A DNA stretch of 39,958 nt, taken from NCBI GenBank assembly GCA_039832905.1, contig JBDOLX010000051.1, forward strand, positions 1 through 39,958, given 5' to 3'. The stretch's first letter is position 1. Every line of letters begins with the position of its first letter. The notes below the pieces were generated by a model. It saw only the letters and a program-made list of their open reading frames with translations. It did no database searches and had not been told where the DNA came from. Position numbers and translations under genes: made by a program. This DNA comes from Desulfurobacteriaceae bacterium (GTDB taxonomy: Bacteria > Aquificota > Aquificia > Desulfurobacteriales > Desulfurobacteriaceae). Positions 8,399 to 16,831 of the stretch are shown here, one piece after another.

Positions 8399-8949
8399 TT
8401 CTCGCTTAAAAGTTCCTCAACTGCTTTTTCAAAAAGGTAATCGTATTGAGGAGTATATCCAACGTTAAAGTATCTAATATAACCTTCCTTATCTATAATG
8501 AAAGTTTGAGGAATTGCATCGGTTTCTGTAATGTAGGCGTATTGATACCAAGTATTTTCATCAGGAATAACAACCGGATAGGATATTTTCATTTCCTTCA
8601 CAAAACTTTTAAGTTCAGATGGAGACTTCCCAATATAATCAACACACAAACCTATAACTTCTATTTTTCCATTGTACTTCTTGTAAAGATTCTCAAGGAA
8701 AGGCATCTCTGCTTTACAAGGATCACAGAAGGTACCGAAAAACTGCAATATTACAACTTTCCCTTTAAAGTCTGAAAGTTTAATATTTTTCCCATCTACA
8801 CTTTTAAAAGAAAAGTCGTGAGCTTTTAACCCTACTGTTTCATTTGAAGAACTCTCAGCTACTTTCTGAGGACCCTGAGCTTTCTCTTTTCCACATCCAA
8901 TAAAAGAAACGAGAGAAAAAATTAAAGCAGCAGCTAGGAGTTTCCTCAT
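8395..8949 (-). CDS. TlpA/ResA-type thioredoxin-fold lipoprotein
   Basis: A 184-aa envelope thiol-disulfide protein of the TlpA/ResA/AhpC-TSA class. The start is placed at ATG 8949, one base after the trxB stop, because it is preceded by GGAAGGA at good spacing and opens a typical signal peptide; an upstream ATG at 9006 would give a non-signal-like extension inside trxB. The signal ends in SFIGC, a plausible although imperfect lipobox, with Cys19 as the lipidated residue. The thioredoxin domain has the active site FCDPC (Cys75, Cys78), preceded by KLSDFKGKVVILQFFGTF. It probably reduces or repairs periplasmic thiols, for example in cytochrome c maturation, fed indirectly by the neighbouring Trx system (inference). 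Confidence 0.88.
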   Translation of the reverse strand: MRKLLAAALIFSLVSFIGCGKEKAQGPQKVAESSSNETVGLKAHDFSFKSVDGKNIKLSDFKGKVVILQFFGTFCDPCKAEMPFLENLYKKYNGKIEVIGLCVDYIGKSPSELKSFVKEMKISYPVVIPDENTWYQYAYITETDAIPQTFIIDKEGYIRYFNVGYTPQYDYLFEKAVEELLSEK

Positions 8950-8950
8950 C

Positions 8951-9877
8951 TTATCCTTCCTTTTCCTCAAGGTATTTTGTAGCAGACATTGCAGCAACAG
9001 CTCCATCAGCAGCAGCTGTTACGACCTGCTTTAAAGGTTTATGTCTTACATCTCCAGCAGCAAATAGTCCTGGGGTTTTTGTTTTCATTTCTTCATCAGT
9101 AATAATGAAGCCCTGATCTGTCGTATCAACAAGGTGAGCAACAGGCGCAACGTTAGGCTCATTACCAATAAAGATAAATACTCCGTCAACTTTTAACTCA
9201 GAGAGTTCTTGAGTTTGAGTGTCCTGTAGTGTAAGAGATTCAACAAACTGCGTACCGTTGATGGAAACCACCACTTTATTAAGAACTGGTTCTATTTTCT
9301 CGTTATTCTTTACTCTATCCTGAATAATTTTTACAGCTCTAAACTTATCTCTTCTGTGGATGAGGTAAACCTTTTTAGCAAACTTTGTTAGGTACAAAGC
9401 TTCTTCAAGAGCAGAATCTCCACCACCAACAACAGCCACTATCCTGTCCTTAAAGAAAGCTCCATCGCAAACTGCACAGTAGGAAACACCTCTTCCGATA
9501 AACTCATTTTCACCTTTAACGTTTAATTTCCTTGGAGTAGAACCAGCAGCCCAGATTAACGTTTTACCTTTAATTTCTTCACTTTCTGTTTTAATGACAA
9601 AAAGATCCCCTTCAACCTCTACACCTGAGACTACTTTTCCACTTTCTATAACAGCTCCAAACTTTTCAGCATGTGCTTTAAATTTCTCAGAAAGTTCAAA
9701 ACCTGTAATACCATCAAGAAAACCTGGATAGTTTTCTATCGCTTCTGTAATAAGAAGTTGCCCTCCTGGCATCATCTGATCAAGTATCAAGGTCTCAAGC
9801 TGTGAACGACCGGCATAAATGCCGGCAGCCAGTCCTGCAGGACCAGCCCCAACAATAATAACATCCCAAACTTTCAT
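8951..9877 (-). CDS. trxB: Thioredoxin reductase
   Basis: TrxB is an FAD enzyme that passes electrons from NAD(P)H to thioredoxin. The 308-aa protein has the N-terminal FAD Rossmann motif GAGPAGLAAG (10-19), the redox-active pair in CAVCDGAFF (Cys134, Cys137), the NADPH motif GGGDSALEEA (151-160) and the C-terminal FAD motif GLFAAGDVRHKPLKQ. Length and domain order are those of the low-molecular-weight bacterial class. It lies three bases after trxA and just before the TlpA-like gene, so substrate and enzyme are made together. Confidence 0.96.
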   Translation of the reverse strand: MKVWDVIIVGAGPAGLAAGIYAGRSQLETLILDQMMPGGQLLITEAIENYPGFLDGITGFELSEKFKAHAEKFGAVIESGKVVSGVEVEGDLFVIKTESEEIKGKTLIWAAGSTPRKLNVKGENEFIGRGVSYCAVCDGAFFKDRIVAVVGGGDSALEEALYLTKFAKKVYLIHRRDKFRAVKIIQDRVKNNEKIEPVLNKVVVSINGTQFVESLTLQDTQTQELSELKVDGVFIFIGNEPNVAPVAHLVDTTDQGFIITDEEMKTKTPGLFAAGDVRHKPLKQVVTAAADGAVAAMSATKYLEEKEG

Positions 9878-9880
9878 TGA

Positions 9881-10207
9881 TTACTCCCCTAAAACTCTCT
9901 CAATCATACTTTCAAAAACAGCTTTTGGTTGAAGTCCTACCTTAACGTCAGCCACATCTCCGTTTACAAAGAGCATAACTGTTGGAATTCCTCTAATACC
10001 GTACTGCATAGCAAGCATTGGAAGTTCATCTGTGTTTACTTTAAAAACTTTTATCTTCCCTGCATACTCCTCAGCAAGTTCATCAATCGTTGGAGCAAGC
10101 ATTCTACAAGGTCCACACCAAGGTGCCCAAAAATCTACAAGAACTGGCACATCAGAAGCCAAAACTTCCCTTTCAAACTCTTCCATAGATTTAATTTCTT
10201 GAGCCAT
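9881..10207 (-). CDS. trxA: Thioredoxin 1
   Basis: A 108-aa cytoplasmic thioredoxin with the classical active site APWCGPC (Cys31, Cys34), the cis-Pro motif [11 protein letters not shown] and the buried Asp in VLVDFWA. No signal peptide. It is the reduced-thiol carrier for ribonucleotide reductase, peroxiredoxins and similar partners. It starts one base after the arsR stop and sits directly before trxB, so the three genes form a compact unit. Confidence 0.97.
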   Translation of the reverse strand: MAQEIKSMEEFEREVLASDVPVLVDFWAPWCGPCRMLAPTIDELAEEYAGKIKVFKVNTDELPMLAMQYGIRGIPTVMLFVNGDVADVKVGLQPKAVFESMIERVLGE

Positions 10208-10208
10208 A

Positions 10209-10478
10209 CTAACCCTCCTCTGATAAAAGTTTGATTATTTCTACAACCCTAGGATTTTCCACTTTATAACAAGTTTTTACTCCATCCTTTCTGAAAGAAA
10301 TAATTCCTGCGTTTTTCAAGATATTAATATGCTGAGAGACTGTTGGTTGGGGAATTCCAAGCTTCTGCCAAATTTCCTTTACACACTTTTCGCCGTCAGA
10401 AAGATACTTAACAATCTTAACTCTTGTAGGATGTCCAAGAGCTTTTAGTATCTCAGCTACCCTCTCGCAATCCGTCAC
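10209..10478 (-). CDS. ArsR/SmtB-family transcriptional regulator
   Basis: An 89-aa winged-helix repressor of the ArsR family. It has the leader [16 protein letters not shown], a recognition helix region [12 protein letters not shown] and a wing with [11 protein letters not shown]. Start is GTG at 10478, preceded by GAGGAGGG. Cysteines are Cys4, Cys32 and Cys70. Cys32 sits where arsenic-sensing ArsR proteins have a Cys-x-Cys, but the second Cys is a Lys here (EKCVKEI), so a classical metal site is incomplete. As the first gene of a trxA-trxB-tlpA operon it is a candidate thiol or redox sensor of its own operon (inference). Metal or metalloid sensing remains possible. Ends on TAG. Confidence 0.9.
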   Translation of the reverse strand: MTDCERVAEILKALGHPTRVKIVKYLSDGEKCVKEIWQKLGIPQPTVSQHINILKNAGIISFRKDGVKTCYKVENPRVVEIIKLLSEEG

Positions 10479-10514
10479 GCTAAATTTCCCTCCTCAGAAT
10501 TTATAGTGAATTGT

Positions 10515-10533
10515 ATCATAATTAATATATGAT
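10515..10533. promoter_or_regulatory. Inverted repeat upstream of arsR (possible operator)
   Basis: The arms ATCATA and TATGAT are separated by seven AT-rich bases. The repeat overlaps the last bases of memo and lies about 40 bases upstream of the arsR GTG. A weak -10-like TATAAA follows it on the minus strand near 10505. An ArsR-family autoregulator would be expected to bind a short palindrome in this position. The region is AT-rich, so a chance palindrome is possible. Confidence 0.3.
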
Positions 10534-11325
10534 TATGCCAGCATAACCTACTACTTGGGAGTAATCACCATTTACATCTCCAGAAGTTCTATACATAACA
10601 AGCTCTGCACTTTTTGCCCCGAGAAGCTTAGCAGCAATAATTCCAACTGTTGCAGGAATAACTCCACACATAGAAATGTTGTAGTTTAAAACTCTACTGT
10701 AAAGCTCTTTCTCATTAAGCTCCAAGATTGCTTCTATAGCTAAAGAATCCTTTTCTTTTGCCTCCTCTTGAGAGACATAATGTGAAAAGTCTGTACTTAT
10801 AACTATTAAAGCATCCCTATTCTTAACGGCTTTTGCAAGGACTTCTCCAGCTACTAAACAGTCCTCAAAAGAGATATACTGATAAACTATAGGAACAATG
10901 GATAAGTCTTCACGAAAGTTTGAACAGTATTGTAAAAAGGGAACTTGAACCTCTAAGGAATGCTCGTATATGTGAGCATCGGTATTAATTGAAAAGGGAT
11001 TGTTTTCTGATAGATAAGAGGTTATTTCTTCATTTACCGGAACTTCACCTAAGGGCGTTAACCAGAAACCTCCAGGATATACAGAAACTGGATCCCCCAG
11101 TCCTGTATGATTTGGTCCCATGATAACGTTTAAAGGAGGAATTTCCACTCTACTATAAGTTTCCCCTGCAACTTTTCCAGAGAAAATGTACCCTGCATGA
11201 GGAACAACAATTGCCTTTGCCTTAACCCTCAAGGTATCTTTTCGGCAAAAGGAATCTAAATACATTAAAAGTTCATCCTTTGTTCCTGGATAGAACTGTC
11301 CTGCTGCCGCCGGATATCTAACCAT
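10522..11325 (-). CDS. MEMO1-family protein (AmmeMemoRadiSam system protein B)
   Basis: A 267-aa protein of the MEMO family, related in fold to LigB-type extradiol dioxygenases. It starts with the family opening [13 protein letters not shown], followed by [48 protein letters not shown] and [11 protein letters not shown], the usual conserved His/Asp/Ser clusters. In many genomes it travels with an AMMECR1 protein and a radical SAM enzyme; neither is visible here. The biochemical role is unsettled, with iron or copper handling and radical SAM partnering both discussed for the family. It is the first gene of a minus-strand run, divergent from panD, and is preceded by GGAGGGAGG. Confidence 0.92.
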   Translation of the reverse strand: MVRYPAAAGQFYPGTKDELLMYLDSFCRKDTLRVKAKAIVVPHAGYIFSGKVAGETYSRVEIPPLNVIMGPNHTGLGDPVSVYPGGFWLTPLGEVPVNEEITSYLSENNPFSINTDAHIYEHSLEVQVPFLQYCSNFREDLSIVPIVYQYISFEDCLVAGEVLAKAVKNRDALIVISTDFSHYVSQEEAKEKDSLAIEAILELNEKELYSRVLNYNISMCGVIPATVGIIAAKLLGAKSAELVMYRTSGDVNGDYSQVVGYAGIIIY

Positions 11326-11397
11326 TTCCTCCCTCCAAGCAAAACTTCAATTTTTAAACTATATTTACCCTTGACAAATTTCAAAAGAGGTACGGCG
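11326..11397. promoter_or_regulatory. Divergent memo/panD promoter region
   Basis: Seventy-two bases separate the two divergent starts. On the minus strand a TTGAAA-like -35 (11384-11379) and TATAGT -10 (11363-11358) with 15-16 bases between them would serve memo. On the plus strand the overlapping TATATT (11360-11365) could serve panD but lacks a good -35. AAGAGG (about 11385-11390) is the panD ribosome-binding site. Confidence 0.35.
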
Positions 11398-11781
11398 ATG
11401 AAAAGGATTATGTTTAAATCAAAAATCCATAGAGCTACTGTAACAGGTGCCGACCTTAACTATGAAGGTAGTATTACAATAGACTCAGAACTTTTAAAGC
11501 TATCAGATATTCTTCCTTACGAGAAAGTTGATATTTATAACATCACAAACGGCGAAAGGTTTTCTACATACGTGATACCAGGCGAACCTGGAAGTGGAGA
11601 AATATGTCTTAACGGGGCTGCAGCAAGAAAGGTACAAAAAGGGGATAAAGTAATAATTGTTTCCTACTGTGAAGTTGATGAGGAGGAATTAAAAGACTTT
11701 TCTCCAATTGTGGTTTTAGTAGATGAAGAAAACAAACCTATGAAGATAACACGAACAAGCGGTCAAACACTAGAGTTTTAA
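11398..11781 (+). CDS. panD: Aspartate 1-decarboxylase (pyruvoyl enzyme)
   Basis: PanD makes beta-alanine from L-aspartate for pantothenate and coenzyme A. The 127-aa proenzyme cuts itself at Gly24-Ser25; here YEGS places Gly24 and Ser25 exactly, and the catalytic region [11 protein letters not shown] and [18 protein letters not shown] are conserved. The start at ATG 11398 follows AAGAGG and gives the family N terminus [16 protein letters not shown]; a longer reading from TTG 11371 is less likely. It is the only plus-strand gene in the first 33 kb and stands alone, between a divergent memo and a convergent ino1. Confidence 0.95.
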   Translation: MKRIMFKSKIHRATVTGADLNYEGSITIDSELLKLSDILPYEKVDIYNITNGERFSTYVIPGEPGSGEICLNGAAARKVQKGDKVIIVSYCEVDEEELKDFSPIVVLVDEENKPMKITRTSGQTLEF

Positions 11782-11800
11782 AAAATTGTGAAGAAGAAAG

Positions 11801-11823
11801 AGGAGGAAAAGAGAATTCCTCCT
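11801..11823. terminator. Hairpin between convergent panD and ino1
   Basis: Perfect 8-base arms AGGAGGAA (11801-11808) and TTCCTCCT (11816-11823) enclose a seven-base loop. It lies 20 bases after the panD stop and four before the ino1 stop, so it could end transcription from both sides. On the plus side the tail is pyrimidine-rich but not a clean T run. On the minus side a T-rich stretch follows at greater distance. Confidence 0.55.
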
Positions 11824-11826
11824 TCC

Positions 11827-12924
11827 TTATCTTTCTATTTCTCCTTTAATAAACTTCTCAACGAGCTCTTTCGCCTTCCAATCAGGATATTGAATTGGTG
11901 GATGTTTCATAGTGTAAGCAGAAATTGAGTAGAGAGGTCCACCTATACCCCTATCAAGGGCAAGTTTTGCACATCTTATAGCATCTATAGCAGAGCCAGC
12001 ACTGTTTGGAGAATCTTCAACAGAAAGTTTTAACTCTATGTACATAGGAACATCACCAAACAGTCTTCCTTCAAGCCTTATGTATGCAATCTTGTTATCT
12101 TTAAGCCAAGGAACGTAATCACTTGGTCCAATATGAATATTGTTATCCTCTATCTCGTACGGAATTAAGGATCTTACAGCTTCTGTCTTTGATACTTTCT
12201 TTGTCTTTAATCTTTTCCTTTCAAGCATGTTTAGGAAATCAGTGTTCCCTCCAAAGTTCAACTGATAAGTCCTATCTATTGGAACTCCTCTATCACTCAT
12301 TAAGGTGGCAAGGACTCTGTGAGTAATTGTAGCTCCAACCTGAGATTTTATGTCATCTCCTACAATTGGTATTCCTTTTTCTTTAAACTTTCTAGCCCAC
12401 TCTTCGTCAGATGCTATAAAAACGGGAATACAGTTCACAAAAGCACAACCGGCTTCAAGGGCACACTGTGCGTAAAACCTTGTAGCTTCCTCTGAACCTA
12501 CCGGTAGATAGTTAACGACAACCTCTGCTCCACTTTCCTTTAAAACTTTTACAACATCAACAGGTTCTTTATCTGCAGGAACAAATCGTTGGTCTTCCGG
12601 ATAATCAAGCATATGCTCAGCAAAACCATCCATAATAGGTCCCATCTGAACTTCAACACCCATCTTAGGAACGTCCTTACAGAAAACAGTCGTGCAGTTA
12701 GGTTTTTCAAAGATAGCTTCACTCACATCTTTACCTACTTTTCTCGCATCTATATCAAACGCTGCAACAACCTCTATATCCCAAGGTTTATAACCACCAA
12801 TATCGTAATGCATTAAACCTGCAATTTCTTCTTCTTTTTTTCCTTGATAGTAATAAATCCCCTGTACTAAGGAACTTGCACAGTTTCCAACCCCAACTAT
12901 TGCTAACTTTACTCTTTTAGACAT
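11827..12924 (-). CDS. ino1: Myo-inositol-1-phosphate synthase
   Basis: Ino1 converts glucose 6-phosphate to inositol 1-phosphate (1L-myo-inositol 1-phosphate) using bound NAD. The 365-aa protein is the short prokaryotic type. It has the NAD-binding motif [12 protein letters not shown] (residues 11-22), the conserved [34 protein letters not shown] and [11 protein letters not shown] motifs that line the active site. The product could feed phosphatidylinositol-type lipids or the thermophile solute di-myo-inositol phosphate; no downstream enzyme of either route is adjacent. It abuts an unknown 127-aa gene (TAG directly followed by ATG) and is the last gene of its run, ending at the hairpin after panD. 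Confidence 0.94.
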   Translation of the reverse strand: MSKRVKLAIVGVGNCASSLVQGIYYYQGKKEEEIAGLMHYDIGGYKPWDIEVVAAFDIDARKVGKDVSEAIFEKPNCTTVFCKDVPKMGVEVQMGPIMDGFAEHMLDYPEDQRFVPADKEPVDVVKVLKESGAEVVVNYLPVGSEEATRFYAQCALEAGCAFVNCIPVFIASDEEWARKFKEKGIPIVGDDIKSQVGATITHRVLATLMSDRGVPIDRTYQLNFGGNTDFLNMLERKRLKTKKVSKTEAVRSLIPYEIEDNNIHIGPSDYVPWLKDNKIAYIRLEGRLFGDVPMYIELKLSVEDSPNSAGSAIDAIRCAKLALDRGIGGPLYSISAYTMKHPPIQYPDWKAKELVEKFIKGEIER

Positions 12925-13308
12925 CTATTCTCCTCCCTTTTTATACTTATCAGCAAGATGCTTAAACTCTTTTATTTTACCACCGATATCTTCAAGAATT
13001 TTTACCATTTCATCCACTATCTTAGGATAGTTTTCTGCCAAACTCTCTACAATCTCCTGTATTATCTTCTCCCTTTCTTCTTCTGAAAGGTAATGCTTGT
13101 TCTTTAAAGCATCTTCTATTAAAGCCATTTCAAGAAGTCCTAAGGTTAAAAGTAAAGGGTTTAGATTCTCCGCCTTAAACCTTTGCCTTAAGAAACTGTT
13201 TATCTGATCATAATTACTGTCTGGACGGTACTTAGAAATTTCTAAGTTAATCCAAAGATCAACTCCCCTGTATGCTAATCCTTTTATAGCTCTTTCATCT
13301 ATATTCAT
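12925..13308 (-). CDS. Unknown 127-aa helical protein
   Basis: I do not recognise this protein. It is predicted to be soluble and almost fully alpha-helical. The N-terminal half has RAIKGLAYRGVDLWINLEI and a short loop with RPDSNYDQINSFL. The C-terminal half is strongly charged, with repeated Glu/Lys spacing (EEEREKIIQEIVESLAENY) that suggests a coiled coil or helical bundle. There is no signal peptide and no cysteine. It lies between a YbgF-like gene (one base upstream) and ino1 (directly abutting), ends on TAG and is in the same frame as ino1. Co-expression is clear; a functional link to inositol phosphate synthesis is only a guess. Confidence 0.75.
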   Translation of the reverse strand: MNIDERAIKGLAYRGVDLWINLEISKYRPDSNYDQINSFLRQRFKAENLNPLLLTLGLLEMALIEDALKNKHYLSEEEREKIIQEIVESLAENYPKIVDEMVKILEDIGGKIKEFKHLADKYKKGGE

Positions 13309-13309
13309 C

Positions 13310-14053
13310 CTATTTCTCCATTTCCATAAGTTTAGCTTTTGCTATTCCAGCTTCTGGAGTATTTGGATATTTATCTATAACTTCCTGAAGAGTTTCTTTA
13401 GCTTTTTCTATTTCACCTAATCCTTTATAGCAAAGGGCAAGTTTCAAAAGAGCAGCAGGAACTTTGTTTGCATCAGGGTACCTATCTATAACCTGTTTAA
13501 AGTAACTAGCTGCCGTTTCATAGTCGTTATGGGAATAGTAGATTTCCCCTATCCAGTAAAGGGCATTATCTGCCAACGGACTATCAGGGTACTCCTTAAC
13601 AAGACGGTCAAAGATTTGTTTAGCAGTTTCTAAATCTCCCGACTCCATCGCGTTAAAAGCTTGCTTGTAAAGATCCTTATCTGAAACTTGAACAACTTCT
13701 CGTGGTTCTGAAACTTCCTCAGTTGTAGTAGTAGTTACCGTAGGCTTAAGTGTTACCAAAGGAGAAACAGTTATTGTAGATACTACATTCTTTACCTCTT
13801 CCAACTCTGTGGACAAACTATCTACTTTCCTCTTTAATTCAAAAGTTTCCTGTTCATCTTTTGCTACCTTGTCTTCAAGTTTTGCTACCCTTTCCTCTAC
13901 GGAAGATATCTTTTTCTCGTTCATATTCGCTTGTACCTTGAGAACATCTATCTCTTTTTTGAGCTCTGCTATCTGAGCTTTTAATAGTCCCGTATCCTGA
14001 GAACAACCAACAATTAAGAAAGATAAGGGAATTATCAATAACTTTTTCATCAA
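13310..14053 (-). CDS. ybgF: YbgF/CpoB-like TPR lipoprotein
   Basis: A 247-aa envelope protein of the YbgF/CpoB type, which in other bacteria links Tol-Pal function to peptidoglycan synthesis. It has a signal peptide ending in the lipobox LIVGC (Cys17), a coiled coil from about residue 25 to 95 (heptads of Leu/Val with Lys/Glu), a Thr/Val-rich linker, and three TPR repeats from about 125 to the end, for example YKQAFNAMESGDLETAKQIF. Classical YbgF is a soluble periplasmic protein, so the lipobox is a variation. No tolQRAB or pal is seen nearby. The start overlaps the preceding gene's TGA (ATGATGA); either Met may be used. Ends on TAG. Confidence 0.85.
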   Translation of the reverse strand: MMKKLLIIPLSFLIVGCSQDTGLLKAQIAELKKEIDVLKVQANMNEKKISSVEERVAKLEDKVAKDEQETFELKRKVDSLSTELEEVKNVVSTITVSPLVTLKPTVTTTTTEEVSEPREVVQVSDKDLYKQAFNAMESGDLETAKQIFDRLVKEYPDSPLADNALYWIGEIYYSHNDYETAASYFKQVIDRYPDANKVPAALLKLALCYKGLGEIEKAKETLQEVIDKYPNTPEAGIAKAKLMEMEK

Positions 14054-15126
14054 TTCCCCCCAAAGTCTAAATTTTTCACCCCTAGTTCCTCCTCACATTC
14101 AGTTACAAGTTCATTTATAAGTTCATCAACGTGATACATCCTGTTAACTTTTCCAACGTTGCTACCAGAGAATACAAGTCCATCTACAACGTCTCCTGCT
14201 GCAGATTTTAAAAGAGCTTCTGCTATGCAGTAAATAGAATCAGGACCTACACAGGTTTTTAAACAATTGTAAGGACAACCATGAGGAATTCTTCCTTCTT
14301 TTTCCAATCTTTCTGTAAATGGATTTCTTACTGCATGGGCTGGCATGCCAACGGGACTTTTTATGTAAATAGAATCTTCTGGTTTTGCCTGTATTATGTA
14401 ATCCTTAAATCCTTGTGCTACATCACATTCATAGGTAGCAATAAATCTTGTTGCTAGTTGAACACCCTTAGCCCCCATTTCAAAAGCTTTAGCCATGTCC
14501 TTCCCATCAAATATGCCACCTGCAGCTATTACAGGAATGTTTTTAACAGCTTTAACAATATCCGGTAAAACTTTCCACAAGTTATCCATAGTTCCAAGAT
14601 GACCACCGGCTTCTCCACTTTCAACGATTATTGCTGCTGCTCCAAGCCTTTCTGAAAGGACTGCTCCTTTTGGAGTAGCAACTATTTCAATAAGTGGAAC
14701 ATCAAAAAGATTACAGATCTTAAAAACATCTTTCCCAAAACCTGCTCCTTGAATAATTACATCTGCTCCTGCATCAATAGCTGTCATCAAGAGTTCGTAA
14801 AAGTGGGTAAGAGCGTACATAATGTTAACGCCAATAATTCCATTTGGAGCGAGCTCTTTTGCTTTCCTTATCTCCTCTGCAAGTTCCCAAGCATAGTGAT
14901 AAGGCTTTAAACCTAGTTTTTCTACTTCTATTCCTTTACAGGTGGTTTTCTTTGGCTTTGACCTATCCTTTTCGTGAAGAAGAACTGCAGAAATTACTCC
15001 AATACCTCCCGCATTCGCAACAGCAGCAGCAAGTTTATGAAGGGAGACTTTTGATCCCATCCCGCCTTGAATGATTGGATATTTGGACTTTAAGTTTTTG
15101 ATCTGTAGCTGTGGCAACCTGCTCAT
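14050..15126 (-). CDS. Flavin oxidoreductase of the nitronate monooxygenase / FabK family
   Basis: A 358-aa FMN-dependent TIM-barrel protein. The family is shown by YPIIQGGMGSKVS, GIIGVNIMYAL, the flavin/active-site motif ESGEAGGHLG with His176, and VIAAGGIFDGKDMAKAFEMG. Members are nitronate monooxygenases or enoyl-ACP reductase II (FabK), and the sequence alone does not decide. Unusual for either is a cysteine cluster near the C terminus, GCPYNCLKTC followed by YC (Cys284, 288, 292, 300), which could hold a metal or Fe-S cluster. It abuts the DUF523 gene on one side and overlaps the YbgF-like gene on the other. A role as FabK in fatty-acid synthesis is possible but not shown by the operon. 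Confidence 0.8.
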   Translation of the reverse strand: MSRLPQLQIKNLKSKYPIIQGGMGSKVSLHKLAAAVANAGGIGVISAVLLHEKDRSKPKKTTCKGIEVEKLGLKPYHYAWELAEEIRKAKELAPNGIIGVNIMYALTHFYELLMTAIDAGADVIIQGAGFGKDVFKICNLFDVPLIEIVATPKGAVLSERLGAAAIIVESGEAGGHLGTMDNLWKVLPDIVKAVKNIPVIAAGGIFDGKDMAKAFEMGAKGVQLATRFIATYECDVAQGFKDYIIQAKPEDSIYIKSPVGMPAHAVRNPFTERLEKEGRIPHGCPYNCLKTCVGPDSIYCIAEALLKSAAGDVVDGLVFSGSNVGKVNRMYHVDELINELVTECEEELGVKNLDFGGN

Positions 15127-15618
15127 TTAGTACTCCCTTAACATTTTTTTTATAAGCTCGATATCTTCTGAGCTCATAATTTTAAACCCTTCTTTTTCTA
15201 AGAGGGCAGCAGTAACTCCCATTCCCTCTTTTAAAGAATCTTCCTCGAATCTATAAATTTTTTTTACACCACAAGAAGGACTTTTTTCTTTTAGTATACA
15301 CGCTTTAATCTTTCCTTTCAAAAGTTTTGCCAACTTCAATGTCTCTTTTGCTCCTCTTAGAAAATTCTCTGTTACATCCAATCTTTCTCCAACAACTGTA
15401 AAAACTTTTCCCTCTCCCTTCAAAACACTTCTTCCATCCTTACCAAAGATTTTTGCTGGAGGTCTTGGTGTTGGTAGTCCTCCAAGCTGTTCAGGACATA
15501 CAGGTATAACCTTTCCTTCTTTAAAAGCTTTTACCAAAATATCACACTCATTATTCTTACCGTTATACTTACAGTTAATTCCAACAAGACAAGCACTTAC
15601 TAGAAAAAGTTTACCCAT
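15127..15618 (-). CDS. DUF523 family protein (TudS-like)
   Basis: A 163-aa protein of the DUF523/YbbK family. Conserved features are SACLVGINCKYNG near the N terminus (Cys10, Cys16), VIPVCPEQLGGLPTPRPP in the middle and KEKSPSCG near residue 110-117. Some members are [4Fe-4S] enzymes (TudS) that remove sulfur from thiouracil; three cysteines in these motifs would be the cluster ligands. Whether this protein is a desulfidase cannot be told from the sequence. It overlaps the M16 peptidase homologue by eight bases and is co-transcribed with purine and envelope genes. Confidence 0.85.
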   Translation of the reverse strand: MGKLFLVSACLVGINCKYNGKNNECDILVKAFKEGKVIPVCPEQLGGLPTPRPPAKIFGKDGRSVLKGEGKVFTVVGERLDVTENFLRGAKETLKLAKLLKGKIKACILKEKSPSCGVKKIYRFEEDSLKEGMGVTAALLEKEGFKIMSSEDIELIKKMLREY

Positions 15619-16831
15619 CCTTTACAACCACCATGTGGTAAGGTTCAGATGCTATTCTTTCTGCTACTTCCTTTAGTTTAGACACAGAAACCGAATCTAT
15701 AAGTTCAAGAATTTCCTTATCAAAAGAAGCTTTTTTACCCATTACTTCCCAGAAACCAAGATACCAAGATTTTTTCATTCTCGTTTCGTGGTCAAGTCCA
15801 AAGTTACCTTTAAAAAACTCTTTCGCTCTCTTCACACTCTCAGGAGTTATAAACTTTACAAGGTTTTCTTTTAATTCTATTAGAGCTTTTTTGACCTCCT
15901 CTTCCTTTTCTTTTGAAGTTCCAATATAGAAGAAAAGTCTTCCTGCACACTTTCTTGATGGAAAAAGAGAACCTGTCGAGTATGCAAACCCTCTTTTCTC
16001 CCTTAGCTCTTGAAAAAGAACAGACCCTATACCTTCTCCAAGCAAAGTATTTAAGAGTTTATAGGCAGCATAATCTTTACCAAAAACTGACGGAGCATTA
16101 ACAGCAATCATAATAAAGCTTTGATGTGAACCTTCCCTCTTTACAGTAACCTCTCGGTTAGACTCTATCTTTTTTTCAAAGTTCAAACTTTCCTTTTTCT
16201 CCTTTGTCTCCAAGTTCTCTAAAAATTCAACTATTTTTTCTTTTTCCTTTTTGTTTAGTTTTCCACTAAACGAAAAGACAGTCCCCTTTAGTAAAAAAAG
16301 ATTTTTAAACCAACTTTTAACATCTTCAAGGTTTATGTTTTTTACACTTTCTTCTGTTCCATACGCTAAAGCTTCGTAAGGTGTTCCTCCATAGGTCAAA
16401 AAGGTCATCCTTTCAAAAGCAAGGGCAAAAGGATTTTCCTTCCTCGACCTAATTGCTGCTAAAAGAGTTTCTTTCTCAACGGAAAAACTATCTTCCACAA
16501 AGCCAGGAGCTTCTAAAACTTCCTTAAAAAGCTCTAAATATTTATCCAACCCTTCAGGAACAATCTGAAACCTTACATTTAGGTAATCGTTAGAAACATC
16601 AGGAACAAAAGGTGTTCCGTAAACTTCCTGTATCTTAGAAAATTCCAGTGTGTTTCTTTTTAAACTCCTCTTAAAAGCAGTTTTCAAGGAAAGAGAAGTT
16701 ATTCCTGCTTTTTCTACCGGTTCAAAAGCACTTCCTCTTGGAACAAAAACGCTACATGCCAAAATATTTACCCCTTTTAGCTGACTAAAAATTACCTTTA
16801 GACCATTTCGAAGTTCTAAAACTTCCATCAA
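15611..16831 (-). CDS. M16 peptidase homologue lacking the zinc motif
   Basis: A 406-aa two-domain protein with the M16 (pitrilysin/MPP) fold. The N-terminal domain aligns at GITSLSLKTAFKR (from residue 43) with the usual G-x-x-HxxEH motif, but the three zinc/catalytic residues are replaced by Ser46, Leu49 and Lys50. The C-terminal domain keeps the substrate-binding Arg/Tyr motif LREKRGFAYSTGS. This is the pattern of the non-catalytic partner in heterodimeric M16 pairs, so the protein probably works with a separate HxxEH subunit encoded elsewhere. No signal peptide is evident. It overlaps purN by four bases (ATGA). Confidence 0.88.
   Translation of the reverse strand: MMEVLELRNGLKVIFSQLKGVNILACSVFVPRGSAFEPVEKAGITSLSLKTAFKRSLKRNTLEFSKIQEVYGTPFVPDVSNDYLNVRFQIVPEGLDKYLELFKEVLEAPGFVEDSFSVEKETLLAAIRSRKENPFALAFERMTFLTYGGTPYEALAYGTEESVKNINLEDVKSWFKNLFLLKGTVFSFSGKLNKKEKEKIVEFLENLETKEKKESLNFEKKIESNREVTVKREGSHQSFIMIAVNAPSVFGKDYAAYKLLNTLLGEGIGSVLFQELREKRGFAYSTGSLFPSRKCAGRLFFYIGTSKEKEEEVKKALIELKENLVKFITPESVKRAKEFFKGNFGLDHETRMKKSWYLGFWEVMGKKASFDKEILELIDSVSVSKLKEVAERIASEPYHMVVVKDG

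Noticed and set aside
8395-9006. Longer start for the TlpA-like protein at 9006
   Set aside because: The extra 19 residues lie inside trxB and would bury the signal peptide; ATG 8949 has a good ribosome-binding site and opens the signal sequence.
11371-11397. Longer start for panD at TTG 11371
   Set aside because: The family N terminus and ribosome-binding site both point to ATG 11398.
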